From Notamacropus eugenii (Eukaryota; Chordata; Mammalia; Diprotodontia; Macropodidae), in assembly GCF_028372415.1 (NCBI RefSeq), contig NC_092872.1, forward strand, positions 549,751,205 through 549,815,204: a DNA stretch of 64,000 nucleotides, given 5' to 3'. The position numbers were made by a program, and so were the translations under genes. Positions 36,801-47,300 of this stretch are shown here, in pieces. The stretch's first letter is position 1. Each line of letters starts with the position of its first letter. Below the pieces are notes generated by a model that was not told the origin of the DNA, made no database searches, and saw nothing but the letters and a program-made list of their open reading frames with translations.

Positions 36801-37937
36801 CCCTGCCCTTTTGATGCTGAGTCAGTGATGGACAAAACATAGAAATGTCACATTGCTGCGTTAGTTAGACGTGCATCAAAGAGGTACAAAGGAAAGTGCT
36901 CTGGTAGGTCTAAGGGAGATGCTGTTTGTTAAAACTAAGCAAGCACGTCAGGGGAAGCTTTATCTTCTTGTCTAGCTCCCCTGAAGGAGTTAGTAGTAGG
37001 GGCCCATTCTGCAGACAGAGGTAGAGACTAGTTCATAGCACCACAGGAATCCTTGAAGCTGTTTCACCAAGAAAAGAGATAAGGCTGCCCTTTTAACAGG
37101 GAGGGAAACTTTTGGGATGGTATTTTATTATGATTATCAGTCTATATATTGGGAACTAAAGTTAGATTGATTTCCTTTCACAGAGCCCAAGTTAGGAATG
37201 TAATGTATTAAAAAGCTCTGTTTAGAGGGGACTACAAAGACTGCCTAGCAGAGGGCACTATTTTAAGGCTTTTAAAAGCTTTAGGTCATTCCATAACCAT
37301 CTTTGGTCAAACTTGTGTACATTATGTTGAGACACTTGTGTGGGAAACTTAATTGTATTACTTATACATGGCTCCTTAGAAGCAGAACCAGCTTTTGTAA
37401 CAGCCATGATGATTCTGGATTTCTCCCTCATTTCTGTAGGATGTTTTACACAGACATGCTCTGTATTTAATCATCCGGATGGTGTGCTATGATGATGGTC
37501 TAGGAGCAGGAAAAAGCTTACTGGCGCTAAAGACCACAGATGCAAGCTATGAAGAGTATAGTCTATGGGTGTATCAGTGTAACAGCCTGGTAAGGTTTTG
37601 GCTTATTTCATCTCTCCCCTGTCTTCCACCCCTGCCCCCAATTTTTAACTGGCTAATCCAAACCAAGAAGGAAAACTAGGAAACTCCTTGGTTAGGTTTT
37701 CAAGGCCTGGGGTGATGACATAATTCTGGAGGCTGGGTTAGCTACCCAGGTCTGGGACCCTTTGGGAAAATTACTGTATTAGGTCCTAATCTACAACAAA
37801 TATTTTTAAAACCAATGAATGCTGCTTTTAGTAACATTAGTTTTGTCCTATTTTACATAATATAGGAACAAGCACAAGCTATTTGCAAAGTTTTAGCCAC
37901 AGCTTTTGACTCTGTATTAACATCTGAGAAATCCTGA
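21810..37937 (+). CDS. ITGB1BP1: ITGB1BP1 (ICAP1), complete coding region in six exons
   Basis: ICAP1 is a cytoplasmic/nuclear adaptor. Its PTB domain binds the membrane-distal NPxY motif of the integrin beta-1 tail and KRIT1, restraining integrin activation. Coding segments are 21810-21881, 25896-25974, 32642-32778, 36165-36257, 37440-37589 and 37866-37937. They join in frame to 200 residues, the human length. Visible features are a basic RKGKKR nuclear-localisation stretch at residues 3-8, a Ser-rich N-terminus, RSST (residues 35-38, containing the CaMKII-site Thr38) and the PTB domain from about residue 58 ([18 protein letters not shown] onward) to the end. All introns are GT-AG. Compared with human from memory it differs at only a handful of positions (for example SDGKS, VPLEEE, DASYEE, EKS at the end). 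It is head-to-head with CPSF3 and tail-to-tail with ASAP2. Confidence 0.97.
22415..22545 (+). repeat. MIR/THER core-SINE fragment
   Basis: 'ggatcatagagttagaaggg', 'cagatgaggaaattgaaacc', 'cagctgacagagcttag' in core-SINE order. Confidence 0.6.
22645..22815 (+). repeat. MIR SINE
   Basis: Contains 'tatgaccttgggcaaactc', 'tgatttcctcatctgtgaaatg' and 'gacctctgtggtcctttcc', a fairly complete MIR. Confidence 0.75.
23150..23680 (+). repeat. L2 LINE 3' portion
   Basis: L2 body at 23160-23360. The canonical 3' block 'gctccttgagggcagggat' is at 23591, with a 'cacagtccttggtgtataat' tail. Confidence 0.65.
23920..24215 (+). repeat. Two adjacent MIR/core-SINE fragments
   Basis: First core at 23935-24005 ('cctcagaggtcatctta', 'aaggaagaaactaaattcagg'). 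Second at 24025-24200 ('cttcagtttccacatctgtaaaatg'). Confidence 0.6.
25465..25484. repeat. (GA)n microsatellite
   Basis: A short 'agagagagagagagagag' run in ITGB1BP1 intron 2. Upstream, 25377-25440 holds related short repeats of a 'tagtttaca' motif. Confidence 0.8.
25896..25974 (+). CDS. ITGB1BP1: ITGB1BP1 coding exon 3
   Basis: 79 nt encoding [20 protein letters not shown] and on to DSTKSS plus one base. Acceptor 'catttccccag' ends at 25895; donor GTGTGT is at 25975. Confidence 0.95.
26405..26710 (+). repeat. CR1/L3-like dispersed repeat fragment
   Basis: 'agtatttattaaatgcctcc', 'tgtgccaggaaccatgcc', and at the 3' side 'atggcatttgagctgcatctt'. Confidence 0.65.
26750..27180 (+). repeat. L2 LINE 3' portion
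   Basis: L2 body at 26860-26990, then 'ttgtgagctctccaagggcagg' at 27076 and 'ctggcacgtaataggtgctt' at 27143. Confidence 0.7.
27190..27770 (+). repeat. CR1/L3-like repeat, left part (interrupted by LTR)
   Basis: Contains 'gtgcagaatgagaag', 'ttgtctagaactgattgag' and 'gaaatgtctaataggcagt' at its right edge. The last phrase has a counterpart at 32510, where the repeat continues uninterrupted. Confidence 0.55.
27771..28257 (-). mobile_element. Solo LTR, about 487 bp, antisense
   Basis: On the minus strand it starts TGTGAG and ends ATGACA, giving TG...CA ends. It has a TATA box (GGGTATATAAAA) about two thirds in, and an AATAAA signal about 110 nt further on. It sits inside an L3-like repeat ('aataggcagt' left of it). 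Only a 3-base flank match (act) was seen. No retroviral coding sequence is present. Confidence 0.65.
28456..28669 (+). repeat. Inverted duplication, arm 1 (L1 3' region piece)
   Basis: 214 bp that is the reverse complement of 29655-29869, including the same irregular (TATG)n microsatellite. Over the roughly 100 bp around the microsatellite I found one mismatch. Homology ends abruptly at both edges and this arm has no poly(A). Confidence 0.85.
28690..29310 (+). repeat. CR1/L3-like dispersed repeat fragments
   Basis: 'ctgaggatacaaagaaagg', 'gggattttagctgggacttg' at about 28860, 'gaagggctttgaaaactc' at about 29080, then a new start 'aatatttattaagcttctac' at about 29259. Confidence 0.65.
29600..30560 (-). 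mobile_element. 5'-truncated old L1, 3' end (antisense)
   Basis: Poly-T/A-rich left edge, then L1 3' UTR with a microsatellite. From about 29990 to 30560 it is the reverse complement of the ORF2 C-terminus (equivalents of 'ttctccaattgatgggcatccc' and the 'cattctccagcatttg' region). It contains arm 2 of the inverted duplication. Confidence 0.75.
29655..29869 (-). repeat. Inverted duplication, arm 2
   Basis: Partner of 28456-28669. This arm continues into L1 on both sides and is therefore the likely source. Confidence 0.85.
30561..31419. other. ITGB1BP1 intron 3, no gene
   Basis: AT-rich intron with a weak MIR piece at 30915-30990 ('aggaggaaactgaggcac' at about 30955). Nothing else is recognised. 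Confidence 0.4.
31420..32560 (+). repeat. CR1/L3-like dispersed repeat, long copy
   Basis: Starts 'caataaacattaatgaagtacc', passes 'aggagtttgtgtgttttgc', 'tttgagcagctgagtaacatgg' at about 31940, and ends with 'gtggaaatgtctagcaagcag' near 32508. Confidence 0.6.
32642..32778 (+). CDS. ITGB1BP1: ITGB1BP1 coding exon 4
   Basis: 137 nt: two bases completing Gly, then 45 codons [20 protein letters not shown] and on to INYIDVAQ. This is the start of the PTB domain. Acceptor AG is at 32640-32641; donor GTAAAA at 32779. Confidence 0.95.
32779..33959. other. ITGB1BP1 intron 4, no gene
   Basis: AT-rich intron without a recognised element apart from simple A/T runs and a tandem 'catttatttccatattgacc' pair near 33535-33575. 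Confidence 0.4.
33960..34950 (-). mobile_element. 5'-truncated old L1, 3' end (antisense)
   Basis: T-rich left edge at 33967-34010, then diverged L1 3' UTR and the ORF2 C-terminal region (for example 'gccattcctcaattgatggacg' at about 34462 and 'tattgctggatcaaac' at about 34590), to about 34950. Confidence 0.75.
34951..36164. other. ITGB1BP1 intron 4, no gene
   Basis: Unique-looking AT-rich intron up to exon 5; possible extra L1 tail to about 35100. No exon is supported. Confidence 0.4.
36165..36257 (+). CDS. ITGB1BP1: ITGB1BP1 coding exon 5
   Basis: 93 nt, 31 codons, [20 protein letters not shown] and on to VSTSDQY. Acceptor AG is at 36163-36164; donor GTAAGT at 36258. Confidence 0.95.
37440..37589 (+). 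CDS. ITGB1BP1: ITGB1BP1 coding exon 6
   Basis: 150 nt, 50 codons, [20 protein letters not shown] and on to WVYQCNSL. Acceptor AG is at 37438-37439; donor GTAAGG at 37590. Confidence 0.95.
37866..37937 (+). CDS. ITGB1BP1: ITGB1BP1 coding exon 7 (last)
   Basis: [23 protein letters not shown] then TGA at 37935-37937. Acceptor AG is at 37864-37865. This is the C-terminal helix of the PTB domain. Confidence 0.95.
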   Translation, partial: EQAQAICKVLATAFDSVLTSEKS

Positions 37938-38300
37938 GTTCCTGCTAGAGTGGAAGATAAATAACTTCATCTGAAAGAAGCCAGCATTCAAGATGAAACA
38001 GGAGGTGAACTTTTATCTCCACTGAAGAATAAAGAACCTTCATTCCAGTTTCATAAAGAAAATGTATTTTAAAAATATCAATCATTTCAACCCTGTCAAT
38101 GCAAAATTTTCTAAGCTCTCCAAAGCATTTCTAAAACCCAGGTGTTATGTTAAGACTGTCAATGAAGAGAACTTTCTGCTTGGATGATAAAAAGCCTGCA
38201 TGCCAAATTTGACCCCTCTTAACTTATCCAGCTTAGCACCAGAAAGTGTTGTGTATAAAAACATTTTAATGTATAATAAACATTGCAACCTAGTTTACCT
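37938..38300 (+). other. ITGB1BP1: ITGB1BP1 3' UTR
   Basis: About 360 nt after the stop. A proximal AATAAA is at 38028-38033 and a distal AATAAA at 38275-38280, so cleavage is expected near 38295-38300. Confidence 0.75.
38275..38280 (+). terminator. Poly(A) signal AATAAA, ITGB1BP1
   Basis: Canonical hexamer 340 nt after the stop codon. A second one at 38028-38033 would give a shorter 3' UTR. Confidence 0.75.
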
Positions 38301-38650
38301 TGTGAAAGTTCAATGTATTCTACAGCCATTTGCTATTGGAGAGACATGAGGAAAGAAGGGAGGGAGAGTAGAGTATTAGTTGATCAAAAGACTTGGGTTG
38401 TCCTGCCTTGGCCTTGTAGCCCATGGGGTTGCTAAAGAAGGCAAAGTCTGGATGTTGGATCCCTTCTGGACTGTCATAGGGGGAGGGTAGACCTTGTGTC
38501 TCTGGGAGTAGGGGCTACTTTCAAAGACTTTTAATTTTATCTAGTTTAGGCTTCTTACTAAAAGTGACTGTTGATAGCACTCTAAAATAGTATACTATCT
38601 TTTCAACATATCGAATATTAAAGGTAATTGTTATTAGCACATTTAAGGAA
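38301..38650. other. Short intergenic gap between tail-to-tail genes
   Basis: Separates ITGB1BP1 (+) from the probable 3' end of ASAP2 (-). No element is recognised. Confidence 0.4.
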
Positions 38651-41429
38651 AAATGTCAGCTTAAGGGGTTTTTTTCCAGCCAAATGACTGGTCAACAAGA
38701 TTAAACTTCTGAAACATGCTTTAATTATAAATCACTGCATTTAAGATATTGAAGATAAGAGTTGAATTGATTTAATATATACAGTGCTCTGTAACTACAC
38801 CAAAATAATCAAATGAATGAATTGAATATTATAACATCTCAAATAGTCTACACTGCAGATTCAGCATCATCTACTCCTTTTGAAACAGTTAACACAGCAA
38901 CCAAATAGACTATGCATAAAATTTCAGAATCATTGTCCCTTGAAGTTTGCTTTGATGAAGAATGGCAAATGCAAAATGCCAGAATCTTGCAGCTGAAATT
39001 TATGAAAAGTAAACTTTAAATATAGATATCTACAATGCCTTAAGTTTGCCTGCCATTTTTGCTGCAAAAACCTCAAAGGATGTTAATGGGTAAAGTATTT
39101 AAAATGTATTTCTGCTCTGGCAAGAGGAATAATATTAGTTACCTGCACAATAGCACCACTAGATTAGGGATTTACAAAAAGTGCCAAGATGTATCCTAGA
39201 CACATACTACTGAACCTACTGAGTAGTGTCTGGGACCAGAATCCAAAAGCTTAAATTTGACTTTACTTCACAGCTGACACCAAATCATCCAAATGCTTAC
39301 TGTAGGTTCCATATGCTAGGACTAGGATAATCTGATAAAAAGACAGAAGTCAACTTCGCAAAGTAGGGCTGCTTATTTTCTTGCATCTTACCAGGAAATT
39401 ATAAACATAAATGTAGTGCTTAACTAAGCCTAGAATTATAGATTTAAACTTTTTTTTCTGGGAACTGTGGAAAGTACAAAGGAATCTACTTCAAAACTCA
39501 ATAAAAACAATACATTTGAATTTTTTTCTTTTTCACTTTCTCAGTGGTTTCAGAAATGAGTTAATACATCAAGAAACTATACAATGTAAGTTTTTCACAT
39601 GATAAAAACAGGCTATCACAATCAAGTGTACCGTTTTCAAATAAATGATTAACAACTTTGTCACACCATTAATTTGAAGCTTCCTGTGTCTGTAAAATAT
39701 GGTGGACATTGTCTTATGTATTTTACCTTAAAGCTTCAAAATTCTCAGTTACTAATTTTAAGGAACTAGCATATATACCACTAGCAGATAGTCACATTCA
39801 TGTAACCAAGTTTTAATTAGGCTTTTCTCAACATATGCTAGTCTTCATTACCTGATTTTTTGTAGCATTAAGTTTCAAGTAAGGTACAATGAACTCAGTA
39901 TTTAAATAGATGTGAGAATTGTGATGTTATATAGTGTTACACCCATCCACTGGGATCCATGGATATTTGCTAGATATTTGTTTACAGGCAAATGAACAGA
40001 ATCATTTTTAAGACACTGTTAACTACTGTTCATACTGGTATATTATGACACTTGACACTGGCTAGCTGTGTGACCTCAGGCAAGTCACTTAACCCCTATT
40101 GCCTCATCCTGGGTCATCTCCAGTCATCCTGATGAATATCTGGTCACTGGATTCAGATGGCTCTGGAGGGGAAGTGAGTCTGGTGACCTGCAAAGCCCTC
40201 CCTCACTCAAAAAAAGTCAAATGCAAGTCATGTCATTATTTCTCTATTGGCATGGTCTTCTTCGGCAATGAAGGACGAACACACACACATAAATACACAT
40301 ACACCCTTAGCTGAGTTAGGAAACAAGCATGTCGTGTTTAGAAGGAAAGGCAGTGGTACACTTAACAGGAAATGGCAATTAAGATGTACTAGTGAGTTTT
40401 TCAGTAAATGGCCTTGTGACTCAGGATAAATATAGCATGGTCCACCACAATATTCTATTTGTGTGTATAGGAGTTATTGGGTGATTAAATAAGTTCAAGA
40501 AGGCAAATTCTAAAACATCTAAAGCATGTAACTGATGTTAAGAACTGCTTTGCAATCCATCATCCTTCGTTGAAAACCAAATTCAGGAAATTCAGTTTTT
40601 ATAACCTCCTAGAGTTGAATTAACTGATAATATTGTCATGGATTTGAAGTAGCCATCAGTAGTAGTCTCATGAATACAATTGTTCAGGATGAACATTACA
40701 TAAAGGACTTCCAAAATAGGTTATACACACATGCAGCATCTAATGATACAGAGATTCTCAAACTCACAAATTAGAAAGTACAAACAAGTAAATGCAAAAT
40801 TTTTCAAATTGGTTTAAATGTGTGCTTATGGTCAATTTCAAAGGAATAAATATCCTTTAAAGGTGAACTTAGGACCTTGTATCTGGAATGACCTTAACTC
40901 AGGAGGGCTGGCCCCTGGAGCAAGAGTGAACACAAGTACTGGGCTCCCTAAAACAACTGAGACAGCTGGTCTGAGATTCACTGACTTTAATATAAGCATG
41001 TGAAAAGTTACAACTCCCAAATCAAGCCATGATAAGTCACGAGGGATTTATTTCCAAACCTCATGTTTCAAAAGAAATATCTTTATGTTAAGCTGGTATA
41101 CTGAATCCTGCTAGTTTGGGTTTAGAGATAGTAGTTTAAAAATTTTTTCAGTTTATCTTTAAAAATAAAAATGCAAAAAATATCTTTGAGGAAGAATGTT
41201 TCATGAAGAAAACAAAACTTTCTTAAAATCATTTACATATATAAAAATTGTATCCAAGATTTGAAACCAGAACAATGGCATTAGAGAAGGTTTACTACAG
41301 TACAAATACAACTCAAAAAACTGGTTTTCTGGCAAAAATTTTGGAACCACTTGTGAAACTGAGACGTAAATGTTGGCTAGTATGAGATAAAAATGAGAAG
41401 TTTCTTCCTATTTTTTGTTCGGTAGCAAT
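38650..41429 (-). other. ASAP2: Probable ASAP2 3' UTR
   Basis: Unique-looking sequence downstream (minus strand) of the ASAP2 stop codon. Its extent is inferred: minus-strand ATTAAA hexamers occur near 38769, 38724 and 38532, but no end point is proved. A SINE lies inside at 40045-40306. Confidence 0.4.
40045..40306 (+). repeat. tRNA-head SINE with RTE-type tail, plus (CA)n
   Basis: Head 'gctagctgtgtgacctcagg' and 'aagtcacttaacccc', body 'cagatggctctggaggggaag', tail 'ttcttcggcaatgaaggacg' shared with the RTE 3' end, then CA-rich repeats. Such chimeric SINEs are typical of marsupials. Confidence 0.75.
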
Positions 41430-41504
41430 TCAGTTAAAAATAAAGTGCACATATGATACAGGAAAAGCTCCTTTGTGACTAGGATCTCCATCAATGTGGC
41501 CAAT
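41430..41504 (-). CDS. ASAP2: ASAP2 last coding exon
   Basis: On the minus strand, acceptor 'catttcag' (AG at 41506-41505) opens a 75-nt frame IGHIDGDPSHKGAFPVSYVH FIFN followed by TGA at 41432-41430. This is the end of the C-terminal SH3 domain of the ASAP ArfGAP family. The GHIDGDP...GAFPVS form fits ASAP2 better than ASAP1 as I recall them. ASAP2 is a multidomain (BAR, PH, ArfGAP, ankyrin, SH3) GTPase-activating protein for Arf proteins that binds PYK2/FAK. Its position tail-to-tail with ITGB1BP1 agrees with the human map. No upstream ASAP2 exon was found to the right within the window, so its last intron should exceed 22 kb. Confidence 0.85.
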   Translation of the reverse strand: MGHIDGDPSHKGAFPVSYVHFIFN

Positions 41505-42034
41505 CTGAAATGGAAATTTAAAACAATCCATGTTAGGAGAGTACCCAAAGTAGTTAAGCAAACATTTGTTCTGGGATCTAGTACCAGAAATAAGGACCTG
41601 GCAAAGATCACTAGTCCATCACACTCCAATTCTAAATAACTGGATGATGTGGTCTATTGAGACGCAGCTCACATATTCAAAATAAGTGGAAGAAAATTTG
41701 TATCTACACAGTAGATTTAACCCCACTCACTTTTTTCCTCTCTGGAAAATGGGAGGTAAATATAGGGACAAATCTTAGACCTTTCAGTATTTTTCACTAC
41801 CACCAACTTAAGTTGGAATCAAGACCTCAGTGGCTATCTATGGAAATAAAAGTTAAATAGGTTTACATGTATTTATGAGGAAAGGGCCTTCTAGATATTA
41901 GATATAAGCTTTTGTTTTTTCAAAACGTAATCACATGGATGACAACTAAACAAGATGTTTACCAAACTTCTCACCTCATTCCCATCTATAAGTCATTCAC
42001 CAATAAAACAAACCATTAGTTAATATGCCAAAAA

Positions 42035-42470
42035 AAGAGAGAAGAAAACCAAATTACTAGTATCAAAATGGAAAGGTGAATACATTACTAATGAAGATTG
42101 AAATCAAAGCAAGCATTAGGAGTTATTTTGTCCAATTATATGCCAATACATTTAACAATTTAAATGAAATATGAGTATTTACAAAAAAAAAATAAACTGC
42201 CAAAATTAAGAGGTAGAATATCTAAATAAACCTATTTTAGAAAAAGAAATTTAACAGGCCATAAATGTGCTTCCTAAAAATAAAGTATCATGACCAGTTC
42301 AATTTACAAATGAATTATGCCAAACGTTTAAAGATTAATTCCAATATTAAATAAATTAGTTTAAATAAGAGGCAAATAGGAGTCCTATAGCAAACCCTTT
42401 TATGAAACAAATATAGTGCTGATACCCAAACCAGGAAGAGCAAAACCAGAAAATTATACATAGTACATTA
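42035..42470 (+). mobile_element. Degenerate L1 ORF2 fragment (sense)
   Basis: L1 RT-region sequence through stops: 'aataaagtatcatgaccag' at 42281, 'gctgatacccaaaccaggaag' at 42419. The same region occurs at 7440-7620. Confidence 0.7.
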
Positions 42471-42680
42471 TATGTGAAATGTCATATTACAATGTATTAT
42501 GTATAAACTGTGCTATAGTATATTATTCTACCGTATACTGTTCTATTCTGTATAATAAACTGTGCTATATAACATACAATTGATGTTATACTATAATACA
42601 TATACATATATGTTATATTGGTATGGTATAGTATAGTTTAGTAGATAATATAGCATAGTATAGCAAAGTTCATTGTAATA
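42470..42680. repeat. AT-rich low-complexity repeat, degenerate TATAG/TGTATA units
   Basis: Repeated short motifs 'ctgtgctata', 'gtatagtatag' and 'atatagcatagtatagc'. It appears to be a decayed simple tandem repeat at the right edge of an L1 fragment. Confidence 0.6.
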
Positions 42681-42759
42681 TAGCATTATGAGCCTATTAA
42701 ATGTCATACAAAACTGACTAATATAATACAGAAAAAAGGCAAAAGACAGTCCCTTTCCA

Positions 42760-43180
42760 CTGACAAATATATTCAAAGCAAGCTAGATACAGGATAAATA
42801 GGAAATGATTAACAGAGGGAAGCACTAAAATTAATAAGAGGTGGGAATGCTTCCAGGAAAAGATAGGATTTTAGTTGGGCTTTAAAGGAAGCCAGAGAGG
42901 TCAGTAAGTGGAGGAGGGAGAGCTTTCCAGGGAGAAGGCAAGGAGAAAATACCCAGGAGGCCAGTGTCACTGGGTAGAAGAATAGGAATTGGGGAGTGAA
43001 GTGTAAGGAGCCTGGAAACACAGGAGGGACATGAGGGGCTTTGAATGTTCTCTTTACACTTGTATTCTCTCAGAACTTCAGCTCCTAGAGAGTGGGGATT
43101 ATCTAATTGTTTGTATATGTAATCTCTGTTCTACACATCTAGAAAATATGTAACAAATGCCAGCTGACAGAATGAGTTGA
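42760..43180 (+). repeat. CR1/L3-like and L2-like repeat fragments
   Basis: 'agctagatacaggataaatagg', 'ggattttagttgggctttaaagg', 'gaggggctttgaatg', then an L2-like 3' block at 43060-43170. Confidence 0.6.
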
Positions 43181-43841
43181 GGCTGGTGAGGAATGTTAAG
43201 GACAACAAAAAGGTATGCCTGAGGCTATGCCACAGTCAAAAAGGGGATCAAAGAAGGGTGGGGCCCCTGGCTCAGGGTGGATGGGGCAATTATAACCAAA
43301 AACAGGGAAGGCAGCTGTTCAAATCTCATCCTGACTTTGTGACTTTAAATGCCTATTAATTGATTGGATGAAACAAAAATAGCTAATAAAGACTTTATAA
43401 CCAACATAAGCAAGGAGATAAGAAAGCAACTAGCTGCCTTTGATGAATTCAAGTCACTTGATTCAGACAAACTACTTCCTTGGGTACTGAAAGCTAGTAA
43501 GTGTGATTGCTGAGACTTTGTCAGTGATATCTAAAAGAGCATTCATGGGGGAGGGGGGATTAGAGGGCAAAAATCCCTTCAAAAAAAGGGAAGAGAATAT
43601 GGACTGCAAAATTAGGCTAATAAGCTTGACTTGAGTCCTGGCAAAAATCTAGAAGTTCTAAAGAAATGCTTAGGGAAACACCTAGAAAAGGAACTTAGAA
43701 GAGTCAGGCTGGCTTTATCAAGACCATCTCATGGCCAAGTAACTGCTTTTTGACCCAGTTACCAAAATAGTGGTTCTAAGGAACACTAAAGATAAAGTTT
43801 ACCTGGTTTTTTAGCAAACTGCCCACTAAAGTATCTTACAC

Positions 43842-44041
43842 CATGGGTGGGGAACCTGCAGGCTCAAGACCACATGTGGTCTTCTAGGTCCTCAAGTGCT
43901 GCCCTTTGACTGAATCCAAATTTCACAGAACAAATACCCTTAATAAAAGGATTTGTTCCGTAAAACTTAGATTCAGTCAAAAGACTGCACCAGAGGACCT
44001 AGGCCACATGTGGGCTCAAGGCTACAGGTACCCCAACCCTG
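43842..44041. mobile_element. Palindromic hAT-type MITE in CR1
   Basis: 200 bp, same family as 21402-21602, with terminal inverted repeats 'gggtggggaacctgcagg' and 'ctacaggtaccccaaccc'. The 8-bp target duplication 'tcttacac' (43834-43841) / 'tcttatac' (44042-44049) agrees at 7 of 8. Removing the element restores the CR1 reading 'gtatcttatactattctt'. Confidence 0.9.
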
Positions 44042-44304
44042 TCTTATACTATTCTTATGGGAAAAGTGGGGATATAAATTAGATGTTAGTATAATTAAAT
44101 GGATTAGGAACTGGTTGATTGGTAACAGGCAATGAGTAGTCATTAATGTTTTGATATCACCTTGAAATGAGGTGGACAGTGGTTCTATGGCTGGACATGT
44201 ACTATTTAACATTTCTATTAATGATCAGGTAAAAGCATAAATAGCATGCTCATCAAATTTTCAGACAACAGAAACTTGGAATGGATAGTTAACAAAACAG
44301 GTAA

Positions 44305-44317
44305 CAGTCAAGATTTC
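44305..44317. repeat. Target-site duplication, left copy (composite L1)
   Basis: 'cagtcaagatttc', directly followed by the poly-T at 44318-44327. Partner 'cagtaaagatattt' is at 53440-53453. Confidence 0.65.
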
Positions 44318-47300
44318 TTTTTTTTTTAAATCCAATGTTTTATTTTATTTTCTAAATTATTTGTTTTCAGTTTTCTACAATCACTTCCATAACTCTTAGA
44401 TTTTCTTCCCCTCCTTCCCCAAGATGGCATGCAATCTTATGTAAGTTCTACACATACATTCTTATTAAATACATTTTCACCTTAGTCATGTTGCATAGAA
44501 GAATTAAAATGAACGGGAGAAAATAAAACAAAACATAACACAAGAGAAAATGATCTGCTTCATTCTACTATCCAATTCCATAGTTTTTTCTCTGGATGTG
44601 GAAGGCATTTTACCTCAAGAGTCCACTGGGAATTTTTTAGGTTCTTGCATTGCTGCGAAGGACTAAATCTACCAGAAAAATTCCTCACACACTATAGTTG
44701 TTGCTGTGTACAAAGTTCTCCTGATTCTGCTCCTTTCACTCAGCATCAGTTCCTACAAGTCCTTCCAGGCCTCTCTGAAGTCTTCCTGTGCATCATTTCT
44801 CACAGCACAACAGTATTCCATTACATTCATATACTATGACTTGTTCAGCCATTCCTCAATTGATGGACATCCTTTTGATTTCCAGTTCTTGGCCACCATA
44901 AAGAGAGCTGCTATAAATATTTTTGTACATGTGGGACCCTTTCCCATTTTTATGATCTCTTTGAGATACAGCCCTAGAAGTGATATTGCTGGGTCAAAGG
45001 GTATGCACATTTTTGTAGCCCTTTGGGCATAGTTTCAAATTGCTTTCCAGAATGGTTGAATCAGCTCACAGCTCCACCAACAATGAATTAGTGTTCCAAC
45101 TCTCCCACATCTTCTCCAACATTTATCATCTTCCTGTTTTGCCATGTTAGCCAATCTGATAGATATGATGTAGTACCTCAGAGTTGATTTGTACCTCTCT
45201 AATCAATAGTGATTTAGAGCATTTTTTCATATGACTAGAGATAGCTTTAATTTCTTCCTCTGAAAACTGCCTGTTCATATCCTTTGACCATTTATCAATT
45301 GGGGAATGACTTGTACTTCTGTACATTTGACTCAGTTCTCTATACATTTTAGAAATGAGGCCTTTATCACAGACACTAGTTGCAAAAATTCTTTCCCAGT
45401 TTTCTGCTTCCTTCCTAATCTTGGTTGCGTTGGGTTTGTTTGTGCAGAAACTTCTGAATTTAATGTAATCCAAATTATCCATTTTGCACTTCATAATGTT
45501 CTCTATCTCTTGTTTAAGTCATAAATTTCTCCATTCTCCATAAATCTGACAAATACACTATTCCTTCCTCCCCTTATTTGTTTATAGTATCAGTCTTTAT
45601 ACCCAGATCATGTATCCATTTGGACTTTATTCTTGTGTATGATATCAGGCATTGGTCTATGCCCAGTTTCTGCCACACTGTTATGCAGTTTTCCCAGCAG
45701 TTTTAGTAAAACAGTGAGTTTATCCCAGAAGCTGGGGTCCTTGAGTTTATCAAACAGTGATTGTTATATTCTTTGATTACTGTGTCTTGAGTACCTAACC
45801 TATTCCACTGGTCTACCCCTATATTTCTTAGCCAGTACCAAGTGGTTTTGATGATTGCTGTATTATAATACAATTTGAGATCTGGTAGGGCTAGGCCACC
45901 TTCCCTACCATTTCTTTCCATTAGTTCCCTTGATATTATGGACATTTTGTTCTTCCAGATGAATTTTGATATTTTTTTCTAGCTGTAGAAAATAATTATC
46001 TGGTAGTTTGATTGGTATGGCACTGAAAAAGTAAATTAGTTTAGACAGAATTGTCATTTTTATTTAATCAGTTTGCCTACCCATGAGCAAGTGATGTTTT
46101 TCCACTTACTTAGATCTGACTTTATTTGTGTGAAAAGTGTTTTGTAATTGTGTTCATAGAGTTCCTGGGTTTGTTTTGGCAGGAAGACTCCCAGATATTT
46201 TACAGAGTCTACCATAGCTTTAAATGGAACTTTTCTTTCTGTCTCTTGCTGTTGGGCTTTGTTAGTAATATATAGAAATGCAGATGATTTATCTGGGTTT
46301 ATTTTATAACCTGCAACTTTGCCAAAGTTGTTCATTATTTCAAGTAGTTTTTTACTTGAATATCTGGGATTCTCTAAGTACATCATCATATCATCTGTAA
46401 AGAGTGATACCTTAGTTTCTTCTTTGCCTATTCTTATTCCTTCAATTTTTTTCTTCTCTTATTGCTAAAGCTAATATTTCTAGTACCATATTGAATAACA
46501 GTGGTGATAATGCACATCCTTGTCTCACCCCTGATCTTAATGAATCCAGTTTATCCCCATTATATATAATACTTGCTGATGGTTTTAGGTAGATACTGCT
46601 TATTATTTTATGGAAAGTTCCATTTATTCCTATGCTTTCCAGTATTTTCAATAGGAATGGGTGTTGTATTTTGTCAAAAGCTTTTCCTGCATCTATTGAG
46701 ATAATCATATGGTTTCTGTTAGTTTTCTTGTTGATATGATCAATTATGCTGATAATTTTCCTTATATTGAACCAGCCTGCATTCCTGGTACATATCCTAC
46801 CTGATCACAATGTATTCTTCTCATGATAAGTTGCTGTGTCCTTTTTGCTAATACCTTATTTAAAATTTTTCCATCTATATTCATTAGAGAAATTGGTCTA
46901 TAATTTTCTTTCTCTATTTTGGCTCTTCCTGGTTGAGGTGTCAAAATCACTTTTGTATCACAGAAAGGATTTGGTAGGACTCCTTCTTCCCCAATTTTTC
47001 CAAATAGTCTTTATAGTATTAGAATTAACTGTTCTTTAAATATTTGATAGAATTCACTTGTAAATTCATCTGGCCCTGAAGATTTTTTTCTAGGGAGTTC
47101 ATTGATGGCTTATTTAATTTCTTTTTCTGAGATGGGGTTATTTAAGTATTCAACTTCCTATTCTGTTAGTCTAGGCAATTTATATTTTTTAAAATATCCA
47201 TCTATCTCATCTAGATTACCAAATTTATGGGCATGCAGTTGGGCAAAGTAATTTCTAATTATTGTTTTAATTTCCTCCTCTTTCGAGATGAGTTCACCTT

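Larger units (their letters stand above)
43380..44317 (+). mobile_element. CR1 LINE, RT region (interrupted)
   Basis: Degenerate CR1 reverse transcriptase in plus orientation. Successive recognisable blocks are 'ttgggtactgaaagctag', 'gtgattgctgagac', 'tttacctggttttttagcaaac', 'aactggttgattgg', 'ttaacatttctattaatgatc' and 'tcatcaaattttcagac' (the FAD box region). It is split at 43842 by a MITE and cut at 44318 by the composite L1. Confidence 0.75.

Noticed and set aside
40818..41020. Pair of opposite 60-codon frames upstream of the ASAP2 stop
   Set aside because: Located in the probable ASAP2 3' UTR; no splice sites or homology supported them.
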